From an uncultured delta proteobacterium (GTDB lineage Bacteria > Desulfobacterota > Desulfovibrionia > Desulfovibrionales > Desulfovibrionaceae): DNA of 64,000 nt. The stretch spans positions 1-64,000 of the forward strand of contig CAIMRY010000017.1 of NCBI GenBank assembly GCA_903843965.1. Reading direction: 5' to 3'. Shown here in pieces: positions 8,226 to 17,498 of the stretch. Positions within the stretch are counted from its first letter, which is position 1. Each line of letters starts with the position of its first letter. The translations under genes and the position numbers were made by a program. The notes beneath the pieces were generated by a model that ran no database searches, was not told the origin of the DNA, and saw only the letters and a list, made by a program, of their open reading frames with translations.

Positions 8226-8665
8226 CCGCGCATATGAGCGACGACGAACGTTTCCAGCGCCTCAAACGCTTTTTCAACGCCCGCGACCGGCTGTGCAAGA
8301 CCCTGGGAATCGAGGTCACGGAGATCGGCCACGGCACGGCCAGCACGCGCATGGTCATTGAGGAGAAGCACCTGAACGGCGCGGACGTGGTCCAGGGCGG
8401 GGCCATCTTCACCCTGGCCGACCTGGCCTTTGGCGCGGCCTGCAACTCCCACGGCAACCTGGCGCTGGGCGTGAACATGACCATCGCCTTCACCAAGCCG
8501 GGCCTTTCCGGCAGCCTGACGGCCCACGCGCGCGAGACTGCGGCTGCGGGCCCCCTTTCGACCTATGTGGTGGAGGTGAAGGATGACAGCGGCGAGACCA
8601 TCGCCACCTTCCAGGGCACGGCCTACCGCAAGCGCGACAAGATCGACCTTTCGGCCTGGGGCTAG
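8222..8665 (+). CDS. PaaI/YdiI-type hotdog-fold thioesterase
   Basis: A 147-residue hotdog acyl-CoA thioesterase. The motif HLNGADVVQGGAIFTLADLA carries the conserved Asn-Gly and Gly-Gly of the PaaI subgroup active site, and the core strand LGVNMTIAFTKPG follows. A GGAGG lies seven bases before the ATG inside the end of tatD. Natural substrates could be phenylacetyl-CoA or other aryl/acyl-CoA; nothing nearby settles this. Confidence 0.85.
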   Translation: MTAHMSDDERFQRLKRFFNARDRLCKTLGIEVTEIGHGTASTRMVIEEKHLNGADVVQGGAIFTLADLAFGAACNSHGNLALGVNMTIAFTKPGLSGSLTAHARETAAAGPLSTYVVEVKDDSGETIATFQGTAYRKRDKIDLSAWG

Positions 8666-8696
8666 GGGGGCTGGCGCGGCGACCGGAACCGGGCGG

Positions 8697-11258
8697 CTAG
8701 GCCCGGGAGGCGCGGTTGCGCGTATTTTCCTCGGCCAGACGCTCGGCCAGCAGGGCCACGATGAAGCGGTTCACTGCTGCGGCCAGCTGCGGGGCCTTGT
8801 CCTGGATGAGCTTGAAGCGCGCCGCCGAGAGCCGGTAGAGCACGCAGCGCTCCGAGGCGATGACCGAGGCCGAGCGCGGGGCGTTGGTGTACAGGCCCAT
8901 CTCGCCGAACACCGTGCCCGGACCCATCTTCTTCAGCCGCAGGAGCTTGCCGCCGGGCAGCGCCAGCTCCACCTGCACCTTGCCGGACTGCAGGAAGTAC
9001 ATGCTGTCCGACTCGTCGCCCTGGCGGATGATCTGCCGCTTCTTCAGCACCTCCATGCGCTCCAGGCACTTCATGAGCGCGGGCACCAGCTTCGGCTCCG
9101 GGAAGGTGACGTCCAGCAGGTCCTCCAGCGTCTCCTGGCGCTGCTCCTGCGCGCCCGCTGCGGCCAGAATCTCGTCCTCGCACGTCTCCAGGGCATGGTC
9201 CAGGTTCAGGGAGATGCTACAGACGCCCTCCTCGTCGCCCATGCGGTAGCCCAGGGCCTCCAGGTGCTCCTCCAGCTCCAGGGGCACGCTGGTGAAGAAG
9301 AGCCGCGCCCCGCGCTCCGCCGCCAGGTGCTCCAGCCGCCGGAAGCCGTGCAGAGTGGAGGCCCCCAGGCCGCTCACCGCGCCGAAGTCCAGCAGCACGT
9401 ACTTGAGCCCCAGGGGTCCGGCGTCCTCCATGCGAATGCGGATGGTGCGCTGCAGGCCGTACAGCGTTCCCAAAAACATGAAGCCCTGCAGGCGCAGGAT
9501 CAGGATCTGGTCGCCCCGCTCGCGCAGGATGCGGCTCTCTGCCGGGGAGCGGTCCACGTTGCTGCGGAACACGCCGCCGGACTGGATGAACCGGACGCCG
9601 CCGCCGTGCACGGCCCGGGACAGAGCCACGGCCAGCCCCAGGACCAGGCAGGAGAACACGCCCAGCACAGGCCCCAGGATCACGGTCAAAAGGCAGGCGA
9701 GCCAGCCGGTGTACTGGTCGTCCTTGCGCGTGAGGGGGTTCTTGCTGTCGCGCAGGAGCCAGCTCACGGGCATGGACAGGCCCGTGGCCAGCAGGACGCC
9801 CAGGGGCACGAACAGGGGAATCTGCACCAGCAGACCCTGCCCGAACAGGGCGAAGCCCAGGCAGACAAGGCCCACCACGAACCCGGCCAGGGGGCCGGTG
9901 GCGCCCAGGGCGCGCAGGCCCAGGCTGCTTGAAAGGGACAGGGTGGCCGGCAGCCCGCCCAGGAATCCGGAGAGCATGCTCGCGCCGCCCACCATGCGCA
10001 GTTGCGCGTCCGGGTCGGAGTCGCGGGCCAGCACGGTTTCAAGGATGGTCGTGCGCACCAGGGACGGGCCGATGGCCACCACGGCCACGGTGGCCAAAAA
10101 CTCCTTGCGCTGGAGAATGGCCGCCCAGTCGATCCGCACCAGGGCGCTGGCGTCAAACAGGTTCAGGTAGCAGCCCCGGTCGAGCAGGTCCGGCACGTGG
10201 GGCAGCTGCGCCGCCAGCGGGCCATACACCGGGCCGCCCAGCATCACAGCCGCATTCCAGCCGGCAACGGCCAGAAGCGCGAGCAGTAGCGGCCAGATCA
10301 TGCCCCTGATGCCGATGCGCACCAGGAAATAGACGAGGCCGAAGGCCACGGGCGGTCCCCAGGCGGCGGCATTGCGCAGCAGCGCCGCGCCCATGTCCGC
10401 GCCGGACAGCTGGAAGAGTCCGGCCAGTTCGGGCGCGCCTGCGGTGAGCACCTGGAACCAGGCCTTGACCAGCAGCAGCCCGAAGCCCGCCAGCAGGCCG
10501 CCAAAGATCTCCACAGGCAGAAAGCGGATACGCTCGGAAAGCCCAAGCCGGGAGAACAGGACGCCGACCACGCCGGTCAGGGCGCTGGCCAGCGCCAGGG
10601 CGGCCAGCAGGGTGGCGGCCAGCACCGGGGCCGGGGCGCGGCCTTCAAGGTCGCCCGCAAGGGCGGCCAGCATGAGCAGCACGCACAGGGTGGTCGCCGG
10701 GCCGGGGCCGCCCACGGCCACGGGCAGCCGCCCATGCAGGGCGAAAAGCACCGAGCCGAGCACCGCCGGGAACAGCGTCAGGTACAGGGCATGCGGAAAG
10801 ACGCCCCGCAGGCTCGGCACCGAGAAGACAAGCAGGGCCAGGGCCAGGCAGACCAGGCATTCCTGCACGCCCACCGAGACGCCAGCCAGCAGGTTCACGG
10901 CCGGGTTGCCCGCAAAGAATAGGCGCAGGTGGTCGAAGGTGCTCACAGGCCTGTCTGCGGTGTCCAGGGCCAGGGATTCCGGGGAAGGCAGAGCGGTCTC
11001 GGGCCGGGGCAAAGCCGAGGCCGGGTCGCCCTCGGTCAGGTCGTCCAGGCGGACATCGTTCACGTCCGGCTCGTGCTGCGGGGCGTGGGGCCGGTCCACC
11101 AGGCCAAGCTGGCCGCACTTGGGGCACTTGGCCTGACGTCCGATAAGCCCGACAGGCAGGGACTGGGTATGCCCGCACGAGGCGCACTGGAACACGGCCC
11201 CTTCCGGGGCTGCTGGCGGCGCGGTTGCTGTCTCTGGCTTCTTCTGCTCGTCGGACAC
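8697..11258 (-). CDS. SulP-type anion transporter with N-terminal zinc ribbon, STAS and cyclic-nucleotide-binding domains
   Basis: An 853-residue inner-membrane protein. Residues about 25-48 form a CxxC...CxxC zinc ribbon (CASCG, CPKCG). Residues about 130-520 are SulP transmembrane helices, with FNLFDASALVRIDW and GGASMLSGFLGGLPATLSLS near the substrate core. A STAS domain (about 550-665, DFGAVSGLGASTLHGF) follows. Residues about 720-840 are a cyclic-nucleotide-binding domain (IIRQGDESDSMYFLQSG, FGEMGLYTNAPRSASVIA with the phosphate-binding Arg). The GTG start at 11258 is chosen because GGAGGG lies six bases upstream; a GTG 30 bases earlier has no such site. Sulfate or bicarbonate uptake gated by a cyclic nucleotide is an inference. 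Confidence 0.85.
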   Translation of the reverse strand: MSDEQKKPETATAPPAAPEGAVFQCASCGHTQSLPVGLIGRQAKCPKCGQLGLVDRPHAPQHEPDVNDVRLDDLTEGDPASALPRPETALPSPESLALDTADRPVSTFDHLRLFFAGNPAVNLLAGVSVGVQECLVCLALALLVFSVPSLRGVFPHALYLTLFPAVLGSVLFALHGRLPVAVGGPGPATTLCVLLMLAALAGDLEGRAPAPVLAATLLAALALASALTGVVGVLFSRLGLSERIRFLPVEIFGGLLAGFGLLLVKAWFQVLTAGAPELAGLFQLSGADMGAALLRNAAAWGPPVAFGLVYFLVRIGIRGMIWPLLLALLAVAGWNAAVMLGGPVYGPLAAQLPHVPDLLDRGCYLNLFDASALVRIDWAAILQRKEFLATVAVVAIGPSLVRTTILETVLARDSDPDAQLRMVGGASMLSGFLGGLPATLSLSSSLGLRALGATGPLAGFVVGLVCLGFALFGQGLLVQIPLFVPLGVLLATGLSMPVSWLLRDSKNPLTRKDDQYTGWLACLLTVILGPVLGVFSCLVLGLAVALSRAVHGGGVRFIQSGGVFRSNVDRSPAESRILRERGDQILILRLQGFMFLGTLYGLQRTIRIRMEDAGPLGLKYVLLDFGAVSGLGASTLHGFRRLEHLAAERGARLFFTSVPLELEEHLEALGYRMGDEEGVCSISLNLDHALETCEDEILAAAGAQEQRQETLEDLLDVTFPEPKLVPALMKCLERMEVLKKRQIIRQGDESDSMYFLQSGKVQVELALPGGKLLRLKKMGPGTVFGEMGLYTNAPRSASVIASERCVLYRLSAARFKLIQDKAPQLAAAVNRFIVALLAERLAEENTRNRASRA

Positions 11259-11353
11259 TCTGCCCTCCGTGCTTGGCGGCGGTTGCACACCACCTTTTTG
11301 ACTATGGCAAATTCGGCTGCAATTCTCAAGGCCGCAACGCGCTGCAAACGATC

Positions 11354-13123
11354 TTAGGCGAAACTCTCGCGCATGACGGCCAAAAGCCGCGCCAGCCGGT
11401 GCTCGTAGGTGTGCTCGGCCAGGATGCGCCGCCGCGCGGCATCGACGATGCGCGTGCGTTGCGCCGTGTCGCGCAGGAAGCGCGCCGCCAGTTCGGCGAT
11501 GTCTTCCGGCGCGTCATAGGCCACGACCTCCCGCCCCGGCTCAAAGAGTCCGTCCAGCTGGGCGCGGCGGTCCGTGAGCACAAAGCCCCCGCAGGCCGGA
11601 ACGTCGAACACGCGCTGGTTCACCGCGCCCTTCATCTGCCTGCTGGTGCTGTTCAGGTTCACCGCGCTCAAGGGATAGAACGCGGGCAGGTCGCGGTAGT
11701 AGTCCAGGCGCGGAAGCAGGCGCACCGGACCGGCCGACGCGAACACCGCGCCCCAGCCTTCGGGGTCACCCGCCACAATGGCGTCGAACCCGGCCAGGGC
11801 GGAAACGCAGCACGCGCGATACTGGCGCGTGGCCTCCCAGGTCAAAAGCGACTCGCAGGCCAGACGCTGCGCAGGGTCCAGGCCGCGCAAGGCGGCGGCG
11901 TGGGCCGGGTGCGCGGCCTCCAGATAGTCCTGCACCGAGCGCTGGCTGGCCGCGCCGAACCCGGCGGCCAGGTCCGCATAGTCCGCCAACAGCGCCAACG
12001 GAGCTGTGCAGGCGGCCAGGCTGTCGGCCACGGCCCGCTGCATGGAGTCGCCCACAAAGGAGACCTCGGCCCGCCAGGCCTGGGCCTGGCCGGAATGCGG
12101 CGCAGGAGAAAGGCCGGGGCAAAAGCGCACAGGGTCCGTGGCCAGGGGCAGGTAGTGCGCGTTGGCGTAGCCCTGGGCCTTGAGGCTCGCGACGGTGTCC
12201 GCGTCCCAGGTGAAGATGACCGTGCCCGGGCGGGCCAACCCGGCGTGGCGCGAAAGAATGAGGTGCGGATTGTCCACGAACCACGAGGCCAGGGGCAGGC
12301 CCAGGCGCTCCAGCAGCTCGGCCAGCCGCCCCTCGCTGTCCAGCCCGAAGTGGTTCACGGTAAGCAGAAGGTCCGGCTTGAACTCCAGCACGCGGCGCAG
12401 CAGGTCCTCGATGAAGTGCGTGCTGCCCCGCGCCTGCGTGCCCACGGGCAGGGCCGACCAGGCCACGCCCAGGCGCGTCAGCGCATCCTTGATCTCGGTT
12501 TGCAAGAAGTACGGGCGGTCCAGCAGGAGCACGCGCGGGAGCGCGCCCTGAAATTTGGGGTACGCGGCCTGGTCCCAGAAGTTGGCCCTGGCGCTGGCCA
12601 GAAGCTCCCGCTCCAGCCGGGCGTACAGGTCCGGGTCGATGCGCCGGGCCGTGGGCGCCATGAGCGGCGCAAAGGGCAGCCCACCGTGCCCGGACTGCCA
12701 GCGCGTCAGCCCGGCCAGCACGGCCTCCGGGTCGACCTGCTCCAGCCAGAGCACATTTTTGGAGGCGCGGTGGCGTTCGCGCGCGCCGGTGACGGCCCAG
12801 ACCGCGGCCTCGCGGTCCACCACGGCCACCGCGCGGCCCGTGGCCGCGAGCAGGTCCAGGCAATGGCCCAGGCCAGGGCCCAGGAGCACCGGCAGGGAGC
12901 GTTCCGGCGCGGAGGCGGCCAGGGCCTGTTCCCGGGCCAGTCCGTCGCGCCCCCAGAGATGCCAGGTCTTGCCGTTCACCAGCAGGCGCAGGTCGTCCAG
13001 AGGGACTTCGGAGGTTGTGTCCGCAGCCTCGCCCGCGAGCACAGGCCAGGCCTCGGCCACGGCCAGGGGCCGCCCTTTCCGATTGCCTGTCCGGGCGTCA
13101 GATTTCTTACGTTTTTGCTGCAT
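11354..13123 (-). CDS. DUF3880/CgeB-like glycosyltransferase family protein
   Basis: A 589-residue cytosolic protein with the features of the DUF3880 plus CgeB-type glycosyltransferase group: [50 protein letters not shown], and a C-terminal [31 protein letters not shown] that reads like the donor-binding end of a GT-B enzyme. Such proteins are often near flagellar or polysaccharide glycosylation genes. The ATG at 13123 gives the basic start MQQKRKKSD; an upstream in-frame GTG/ATG would add 15 residues and cannot be excluded because no strong ribosome site marks either. The next gene is divergent and also glycosyltransferase-like. Confidence 0.72.
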   Translation of the reverse strand: MQQKRKKSDARTGNRKGRPLAVAEAWPVLAGEAADTTSEVPLDDLRLLVNGKTWHLWGRDGLAREQALAASAPERSLPVLLGPGLGHCLDLLAATGRAVAVVDREAAVWAVTGARERHRASKNVLWLEQVDPEAVLAGLTRWQSGHGGLPFAPLMAPTARRIDPDLYARLERELLASARANFWDQAAYPKFQGALPRVLLLDRPYFLQTEIKDALTRLGVAWSALPVGTQARGSTHFIEDLLRRVLEFKPDLLLTVNHFGLDSEGRLAELLERLGLPLASWFVDNPHLILSRHAGLARPGTVIFTWDADTVASLKAQGYANAHYLPLATDPVRFCPGLSPAPHSGQAQAWRAEVSFVGDSMQRAVADSLAACTAPLALLADYADLAAGFGAASQRSVQDYLEAAHPAHAAALRGLDPAQRLACESLLTWEATRQYRACCVSALAGFDAIVAGDPEGWGAVFASAGPVRLLPRLDYYRDLPAFYPLSAVNLNSTSRQMKGAVNQRVFDVPACGGFVLTDRRAQLDGLFEPGREVVAYDAPEDIAELAARFLRDTAQRTRIVDAARRRILAEHTYEHRLARLLAVMRESFA

Positions 13124-13305
13124 GGCGCACCTGTCCGCAGGGTGCAATGCAAGGATCATGACAGACAAAAAACCGCGCCAAGGCCTGGAACACGGCGCGC
13201 GGCCTAAAGTATCCGCCTAATCCCGCCGATAAGAGACGCGAAAGGGGCTTACTCCGGCACACGGATCGTGCCTGCCTCCAGACAATCCCAGGGAAGGGGT
13301 GCCAC

Positions 13306-14166
13306 ATGAACGCAGCAAAGCGGATACGGGTGCTGGTTCACTCTCGCGGAACCGGCACGAATATTTTCAGAACCCTCGTCTCCCTCGGCTGCCAGGACAT
13401 CGGTCCCAAGCGGCTGGAGATCGCCCTCGCGACCACGGACCCGGACCTGCATTCCGGCCACGAGGCCAGGCTGCTGCACAGCGCCCTGGACTTCCACGCC
13501 GTCGAGGTGCTGGACGCGCGCGGCCTGACCCGGCACCAGGCCCTGAATCTGGCCGCCAGGGACGGCGACGCCGAACACCTGGCCCTGGTTCCGGAAGGTG
13601 CGCGGCTGCACCCGCAATTCCTGTCACACTGCCTGGCCGCCCTGCGCGGCAGAAAGAGCCCCCAGGCCGCGTTCTGCGCGCACACTGCGGGCAGCGCGGA
13701 CATCCGGCCCTTTTCCCGCCGCCCGGCCTTCCGGCCCGAGCAGCTCATCCGCCACAACGCCGTGGGCCCCGTGGCCCTGATCCAGCGCACGGCCTGGGAC
13801 ATCCTGGGCGGCCTGCACCCGCACCTGGACTACAGCCTGTGGGACTTCTGGCTGCGGCTGGTCCTGCAACGGGGTCGGCTGGCGCAGGTTTCAGGACTGC
13901 TGGCCGCGTGCCCGCCCCTGCGCAGGCTCTCCCCCGAGCAGGACGGCCGGGCCAAGGCGCTCTTGGTGGTCCACACGCCAGGGGCCTTTGAGCCGGACGT
14001 GTGCCGCTGGGCCCTGGCCCTGCTGCGCGGCGAGGGCTGGGCCGCCCCCTGTGCGCCGGGCGTGATTCCCTCCCCGCGCGATGTGCTGGCGCTGTTTGCG
14101 GGCCTGGACCAGCCCCTGCGCCCCGGCAGCCCCGGCTGGGACCAGCGCCAGCTCTGGAGCGCCTGA
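13306..14166 (+). CDS. GT2-like glycosyltransferase-fold protein
   Basis: A 286-residue protein reading like a compact GT-A family 2 domain: N-terminal IRVLVHSRGTGTNIFRTLVSL, a central LVPEGARLHPQFLSHCLAAL in place of the usual DxD strand, and HNAVGPVALIQRTAWDILGGLHPHLDYSLWDFWLRLV, which matches the acceptor end of GT2 enzymes. No clear DxD motif is visible, so it may be inactive or use another metal site. It lies between the DUF3880-type gene and the flavoredoxin gene and is followed at once by a four-copy 12-bp repeat. Confidence 0.55.
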   Translation: MNAAKRIRVLVHSRGTGTNIFRTLVSLGCQDIGPKRLEIALATTDPDLHSGHEARLLHSALDFHAVEVLDARGLTRHQALNLAARDGDAEHLALVPEGARLHPQFLSHCLAALRGRKSPQAAFCAHTAGSADIRPFSRRPAFRPEQLIRHNAVGPVALIQRTAWDILGGLHPHLDYSLWDFWLRLVLQRGRLAQVSGLLAACPPLRRLSPEQDGRAKALLVVHTPGAFEPDVCRWALALLRGEGWAAPCAPGVIPSPRDVLALFAGLDQPLRPGSPGWDQRQLWSA

Positions 14167-14180
14167 GCGCGCTCCTCTTC

Positions 14181-14228
14181 GCCCTGGTCTAGGCCCTGGT
14201 CTAGGCCCTGGTCTAGGCCCTGGTCTAG
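14181..14228. repeat. 12-bp minisatellite, four perfect copies
   Basis: Four head-to-tail copies of GCCCTGGTCTAG, followed by a degenerate fifth. The array lies in the 87-base gap between the convergent glycosyltransferase-like and flavoredoxin genes. Each unit carries TAG in one plus-strand frame and CTAG overall. Confidence 0.95.
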
Positions 14229-14253
14229 GCCCGGTCTGGGCCCGGCCTGGGCG

Positions 14254-14823
14254 TTACGCGCCCTTGAGCCCCTTGCCCACGCTCCAGCAGGCCGCAACCT
14301 CCGCGCCCAGGCTCCAGTACTTGACGCTGGCCATGTCGAACAGCAGCGGCCTGATCCGGGCGATGTCGATCTTGCCATCGTCTCGCAACACTGACTCCTC
14401 CACGTGGGTGGCCACGATCTCGCCGATGAACACGTCATGGGACTCGAAGTCCACCACCCGCGCCAGCCTGCACTCCATGCACACCGGACATTCCCGGATC
14501 AGCGGGGCATGCGCCAGCTCCCCGGAGAACAGCTCGAAGACCTTGGACTTGTCCGTGTTCCTGCCGCTGACGAGGCCCACGTAATCCGTCTGCGCCACCA
14601 GATCCTCGCCGGGAATGCACACGCTGAACTCTTTGTGCTCGTGGATGCCCCTGTTCGAGTGGTGGGCCTTGTTGATGCCGAAGGACAGGTACTGCGGCTG
14701 GCCGTGGTTCATGATGCCCACGTGGGCCACGGCCAGAAAGTTCGGTTTGTCGTCCACCACGGCCCCGACAATGGTCGTCAGCGACGGATACAGCGCGTTC
14801 ACAGGTCCGAGATTGCGTTTCAT
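14254..14823 (-). CDS. Flavoredoxin-like flavin reductase
   Basis: A 189-residue FMN-binding split-barrel protein of the flavin reductase family, similar in outline to Desulfovibrio flavoredoxin, which passes electrons in sulfite or thiosulfate reduction. Visible family motifs are LTTIVGAVVDDKPNFLAVAHVGI, YLSFGINKAHHSNRGI, FSVCIPGEDLVAQTDYVGLVSGRNTDK and FIGEIVATHV. GGAGG lies close to the ATG. A near-perfect 20-bp palindrome 15 bases upstream shares its core with a site before the adjacent marR-type gene, so the regulator probably controls this gene. The physiological electron partner is not visible here. Confidence 0.82.
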   Translation of the reverse strand: MKRNLGPVNALYPSLTTIVGAVVDDKPNFLAVAHVGIMNHGQPQYLSFGINKAHHSNRGIHEHKEFSVCIPGEDLVAQTDYVGLVSGRNTDKSKVFELFSGELAHAPLIRECPVCMECRLARVVDFESHDVFIGEIVATHVEESVLRDDGKIDIARIRPLLFDMASVKYWSLGAEVAACWSVGKGLKGA

Positions 14824-14837
14824 GTGACCTCCAGTTT

Positions 14838-14857
14838 AATTGCGTGTACAAGCAATT
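14838..14857. promoter_or_regulatory. Probable MarR operator upstream of the flavoredoxin-like gene
   Basis: The 20-bp sequence AATTGCGTGTACAAGCAATT is palindromic except at two symmetric positions (AATTGC-N-TGTACA-N-GCAATT). It lies 15-34 bases upstream of the flavoredoxin start. The 16-bp core matches 13 of 16 bases of a site upstream of the marR-type gene, as expected for a shared dimer-binding operator. Confidence 0.65.
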
Positions 14858-14895
14858 CAGACGTAGCCATCCGGATCATCCCCGAAACCTTTGTC

Positions 14896-15330
14896 CTACC
14901 CTTCCTCGCCCTCCAGCTTACGGCAGGCGGCATGGATGTCTGCGGCCAGGCGGTCGCCCTCCGGGCCGAGGATGTTCGCGTAGGCCGTGTGCAGGCGGCT
15001 CCAGGACTTCTCCACGCCCTTGAGCAGGGCCAGGCCCGCCGGGGTGGCGGCCAGGCGCGCGGTCCTGCCCTCGGCCAGGCGCGTGAGCAGGCCCTTGGCC
15101 ACCAGGGCATCGACGAAACGCGTCACCGTGGACGGGGCCAGGGCCAGCCGGGCAGCCAGGTCACCGGGGCCGATGCCCGGACTGGAGGCCGCCGTCATGA
15201 GCACAAAGGCGTGCGAGGGTGAAAGCCCTGTGGGCTTGAAGGCCTCCTCGGCCAGACGCGTGATCGTGCGGGCCAGGCTGTTGGCCGTAAAGTACAGACA
15301 ATTGTGCAGCAGGTCGCAGGGGTCGGTCAT
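14896..15330 (-). CDS. MarR family transcriptional regulator
   Basis: A 144-residue winged-helix repressor. The MarR fold is visible as LSPSHAFVLMTAASSPGIGPGDLAARLALAPSTVTRFVDALVAKGLL (helix-turn-helix) followed by the wing (TRLAEGRTARLAATPAG). The ATG at 15330 has GAGGAG six bases upstream; the longer in-frame start lies inside the operator-like region and is unlikely. The gene is upstream of and co-directional with the flavoredoxin-like gene, and both have a TTG(C/T)GTGTACAA motif before the start, suggesting autoregulation and control of the reductase. The effector is unknown. Confidence 0.88.
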   Translation of the reverse strand: MTDPCDLLHNCLYFTANSLARTITRLAEEAFKPTGLSPSHAFVLMTAASSPGIGPGDLAARLALAPSTVTRFVDALVAKGLLTRLAEGRTARLAATPAGLALLKGVEKSWSRLHTAYANILGPEGDRLAADIHAACRKLEGEEG

Positions 15331-15341
15331 GGGCTCCTCAC

Positions 15342-15357
15342 TTGTGTGTACAACTAA
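15342..15357. promoter_or_regulatory. Probable MarR operator upstream of the regulator gene
   Basis: TTGTGTGTACAACTAA lies 12-27 bases before the marR-type start. It agrees at 13 of 16 positions with the palindromic site before the flavoredoxin-like gene and keeps the central TGTACA. Right-arm symmetry is weaker than in the other site. Confidence 0.55.
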
Positions 15358-15394
15358 CAAATCGGCCAGGGCCTGTCAATGCCAGACACAAAAA

Positions 15395-15585
15395 TGTCGC
15401 GTGCGGGTGAACACCGGCGCGCTAAGCCCCGTGCCCTTCTCGTCGGCGCGGAACCTGCCCATGCGCTCGAACTGGCAGCGCCCGCCGACTCGACATCGGC
15501 CCTGCGGGCTCCAGCTTGCCGCGCACAACCTTGAGCGGACCAGACTGATGCAGGAGGCGAAGCCCTCTTCCGCGCCGGACGCAAA
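15395..15585 (-). pseudogene. Decayed copy of the glnS 3' end
   Basis: This minus-strand segment repeats, with substitutions and small indels, the last ~65 codons of glnS, which ends 50 bases away at 15638. The offset is 292-295 bases throughout. Read in pieces, frames give AEEGFASCIS, CQFERMGRFRADEKG and SAPVFTRTR against gln[26 protein letters not shown] and GAPVFNRTA. No intact frame remains. It is a tail remnant in the same orientation directly downstream of the living gene, as left by an old tandem duplication or partial gene replacement. Confidence 0.85.
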
Positions 15586-15637
15586 AAAGCCGCGCCCAGT
15601 TGCCCGGACGCGGCCCTGCTTTTCGTGCGCCGGGGGC

Positions 15638-17359
15638 CTAGCGGCCGCCTTGCTTCTTCTCGATCTTGCCCCAGGTGTCGCGCAGGGTGGCCGTGCGGTT
15701 GAACACCGGAGCGCCGGGCCTGGTGTCCTTCTCGTCGGCGCAGAAATAGCCCAGACGCTCGAACTGGCAATGCCAGCCGGGCGCGCAATCGGCCAGGGCG
15801 GGCTCCAGCTTGCCGCGCACAACCTTCAAGGAATCCGGGTTGATGCAGGAGGTGAAGTCCTCCTCCGCGCCGGGGTTGGGCTTGGTGAACAGCAGGTCGT
15901 ACAGGCGCACCTCGGCGTCAAGCGCGTGGGCCGCGCTGACCCAGTGCAGGGTGCCCTTGACCTTGCGGCCGTCCGGGCTGCCGCCGCCCTTGCTCTCGGG
16001 ATCGTACGTGCAGCGCAGCTCGATGACGTTGCCGACCTCGTCCTTCACCACGCCGGTGCAGGTGATGTAGTAGGCGTAGCGCAGGCGCACCTCGTTGCCG
16101 GGATAGAGCCGGTGGTAGCCCTTGGGCGGAACCTCGCGGAAGTCGTCCTGCTCGATGTAGAGGACCTTGGAAAAGGGCACCGCGCGCGAGCCCATGTCCG
16201 TTTCCGGGTGCCAGGGGAAGTCGAACTCGTCCACTTGGTTTTCCGGGTAGTTCTCGATGACCACCTTGAGCGGATTCAGCACGGCCATGGCGCGCGGGGC
16301 GCGGGCGTTCAGGTCCTCGCGCACGCAGTGCTCCAAGAGCGCGAACTCGACCATGTTGTCGCACCGGGCCACGCCGATGCGTTCGCAGAAATCGCGCAGG
16401 GCCTCCGGCGTGTAGCCGCGCCTGCGGATGCCCGAGAGCGTGGGCATGCGCGGGTCGTCCCAGCCGGTGGTGATGCCCTCGGTGACAAGGTGGATGAGCT
16501 TACGCTTGCTGAGCACGGTGCCCGTGATGTTCAGCCGCGCGAATTCGATCTGCTGCGGGTGGAACACGCCCAGCTCGTCCAGTATCCAGTCGTACAGCGG
16601 CCTGTTGTTCTCAAACTCCAGGGTGCAGATGGAGTGCGTCACGCCCTCGATGGAGTCGGAGATGCAGTGCGCGAAGTCGTACATGGGATAGATGCACCAG
16701 GCATCCGCCGTGCGGTGGTGGTGCACGTGCTTGATGCGGTACATGGCCGGGTCGCGCATGACGACATTGGGCGAGGCCATGTCGATCTTGGCGCGCAGCA
16801 CGCGTGCGCCATCCGGGAACTCGCCCGCGCGCATGCGCCGGAACAGGTCCAGGTTCTCCTCAACAGGGCGGTCGCGGTACGGACTGTTCCTGCCGGGCTC
16901 CTTGAGCGTGCCGCGCGTGGCGCGGATCTCCTCGGCCGTCTGGTCGTCCACATAGGCCTTGCCCTTGCCGATCAGGGCCTCGGCAAAGTCGTACAGCTGC
17001 TGGAAATAGTCCGAGGCGTAGTAGAGCCGCTCCTCCCAGTCAAAACCCAGCCATTTCACGTCGCGCATGATGCTCTCGACGTATTCCGTCTCTTCCTTGG
17101 CCGGATTGGTGTCGTCGAAGCGCAGGTTGGTCACGCCGCCGAATTCCTTGGCCAGGCCGAAGTTCAGGCAGATGCTCTTGGCGTGGCCCAGGTGCAGGTA
17201 GCCGTTGGGCTCCGGCGGAAAACGGGTCATGACGCGGCCCGCGTTCTTGCCGCTTTGCACATCCTCGGCCACGCGGGCGCGGATGAAATTCACAGGGGCC
17301 TGCTGGCAGGTCTCGCCCGCTGCGGCGGCGGAGGCCGGGGCGTTCTCAGGGGTGCTCAT
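15638..17359 (-). CDS. glnS: Glutaminyl-tRNA synthetase
   Basis: A class I aminoacyl-tRNA synthetase charging tRNA-Gln. The 573 residues contain the ATP-binding HLGH (about residues 56-59, in [16 protein letters not shown]), the KMSKS-type loop VLSKRKLI, and the C-terminal anticodon-binding beta-barrels ([28 protein letters not shown]). Length matches the family. The ATG at 17359 gives [10 protein letters not shown], an alanine-rich leader before the conserved [15 protein letters not shown] lies upstream. Directly after the stop is a decayed copy of the last ~65 codons. Confidence 0.95.
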   Translation of the reverse strand: MSTPENAPASAAAAGETCQQAPVNFIRARVAEDVQSGKNAGRVMTRFPPEPNGYLHLGHAKSICLNFGLAKEFGGVTNLRFDDTNPAKEETEYVESIMRDVKWLGFDWEERLYYASDYFQQLYDFAEALIGKGKAYVDDQTAEEIRATRGTLKEPGRNSPYRDRPVEENLDLFRRMRAGEFPDGARVLRAKIDMASPNVVMRDPAMYRIKHVHHHRTADAWCIYPMYDFAHCISDSIEGVTHSICTLEFENNRPLYDWILDELGVFHPQQIEFARLNITGTVLSKRKLIHLVTEGITTGWDDPRMPTLSGIRRRGYTPEALRDFCERIGVARCDNMVEFALLEHCVREDLNARAPRAMAVLNPLKVVIENYPENQVDEFDFPWHPETDMGSRAVPFSKVLYIEQDDFREVPPKGYHRLYPGNEVRLRYAYYITCTGVVKDEVGNVIELRCTYDPESKGGGSPDGRKVKGTLHWVSAAHALDAEVRLYDLLFTKPNPGAEEDFTSCINPDSLKVVRGKLEPALADCAPGWHCQFERLGYFCADEKDTRPGAPVFNRTATLRDTWGKIEKKQGGR

Positions 17360-17498
17360 GCGCGTGTGTCCTTGTTGCATACAGTGGAGCGGCCAGGCGC
17401 GTGCCAGCCGCAAACCTTATGAATATGCCAAAGCGCCTGCGCGGTCAAACGTTCGACGTTGGGCACGCAGGCGCTCCGGGGCTTGGCGGATGGAGGGG

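Noticed and set aside
14167-14253. 12-bp repeat considered as a CRISPR-like or phage attachment array
   Set aside because: Units are directly adjacent with no spacers and are far too short.
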